A DNA stretch of 64,000 bases, from NCBI RefSeq assembly GCF_011683955.1, contig NZ_JAAQPI010000012.1:1-64000 (forward strand), given 5' to 3'. This document shows, piece after piece, positions 63,618-64,000 of this stretch. Source of the DNA: Pseudomaricurvus alkylphenolicus (lineage in GTDB: Bacteria > Pseudomonadota > Gammaproteobacteria > Pseudomonadales > Cellvibrionaceae). A program made the position numbers and the translations under genes. The notes under the pieces are model-generated. The model made no database searches. It was not told where the DNA came from and saw only the letters and a program-made list of their open reading frames with translations. Positions within the stretch are counted from its first letter, which is position 1. Each line of letters begins with the position of its first letter.

Positions 63618-64000
63618 ATGACAAACACTCATGACTTTAACCACACGGTGGCCAGCTACTTTGCCAGAGCCCACCTCGCCGCCGGGGTACGGATCGGTCT
63701 GGACGAGTCTGAACTGCTGCAGTTTGCCGCCATATCACCGAAGCTGCTGAATCAGCCAGCCTCACGCCTGGCCCCCAAGCAGCTGGCCCGTTTGATGGTA
63801 AAGATCATGCAACAGGCCGACGATGAATTTCTGGGGCTGACCCGCCAACCTGCTCGCTTTGGACTCTTCATACTGCTTGCCGAACGACTGATCTTGAGCA
63901 ACAACCTTAGAGACGCCATGCTGGAAACCAAGCGTTTTTATGACTTGGTGAGCCCCGCACTGAGTTTTGAAATCCAAGAGCAAGGTGACGAAGTCAGCAT
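63618..64000 (+). CDS. AraC-family regulator, N-terminal part (cut by window end)
   Basis: From the ATG at 63618 an open frame runs to the window end (127 codons). The translation begins MTNTHDFNHTVASYFARA and contains GVRIGLDESELL, ARLMVKIMQQADDEFLGL and FGLFILLAERLILSNNLRDAM. This matches the N-terminal arabinose-binding-type domain of OruR/ArgR-group AraC regulators, the same type as the gene at 11098. The DNA-binding domain lies outside the window. Divergent placement suggests it controls the acyl-CoA dehydrogenase gene and its neighbours. Confidence 0.75.
   Translation, partial: MTNTHDFNHTVASYFARAHLAAGVRIGLDESELLQFAAISPKLLNQPASRLAPKQLARLMVKIMQQADDEFLGLTRQPARFGLFILLAERLILSNNLRDAMLETKRFYDLVSPALSFEIQEQGDEVS

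Overview
The window is chromosomal DNA of a gammaproteobacterium, most likely from the broad Pseudomonadales. The best evidence is gene order on the minus strand: recJ, thrC, hom, dsbC and xerD, then rplS, trmD, rimM, rpsP and ffh, followed by a CcsA/YpjD-type protein and a CorC-type protein. I recall the same order, with small differences, from Pseudomonas. The genus cannot be fixed from the sequence; marine oil- or lipid-degrading relatives such as Alcanivorax or Ketobacter are only a guess.

Region 1 (1-25 kb) is accessory. A minus-strand operon encodes a small exported helix-hairpin-helix protein, an exported metallo-beta-lactamase-fold hydrolase and an exported arylsulfotransferase. Next come two tandem membrane-anchored AraC-type regulators and a divergent pair of large, membrane-anchored DUF3604 (PHP-like) proteins. 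An AraC regulator is divergent from an operon of a PfkB sugar kinase, a class II aldolase and a class III aminotransferase. A four-gene minus-strand cluster (DUF3348, a MotA/ExbB-like channel with a very long coiled coil, an OmpA/MotB-like stator, DUF2894) looks like an undescribed ion-driven machine. A TonB-dependent receptor and sulfatase operon is divergent from a MarR regulator, and three TTG-N6-CAA palindromes lie on the two facing promoters.

Region 2 (25-54 kb) is mostly housekeeping: a PIN-PhoH ATPase, the ybbP-ybbA / tesA locus, recJ, threonine synthesis, dsbC, xerD, a hybrid sensor kinase, the rpsP-rimM-trmD-rplS ribosomal operon, ffh, a cytochrome-assembly-type membrane protein, a CorC-like transporter, two Nudix hydrolases and a serC-serA-NIF3-like operon.

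Region 3 (53-64 kb) holds a TetR regulator divergent from two glutathione S-transferases, a calcium-binding-repeat protein, a stand-alone elongation factor G with ribosomal-style codon use, a molybdopterin oxidoreductase, an enoyl-CoA hydratase, an acyl-CoA dehydrogenase and the beginning of another AraC-type regulator cut by the window end.

A 319-bp non-coding repeat with 13-bp terminal inverted repeats (GTGCCATAACCGG) occurs three times complete and once cut by the left edge. The copies sit at or near the borders of the accessory modules. No rRNA, tRNA, CRISPR array, prophage or transposase gene was recognised.
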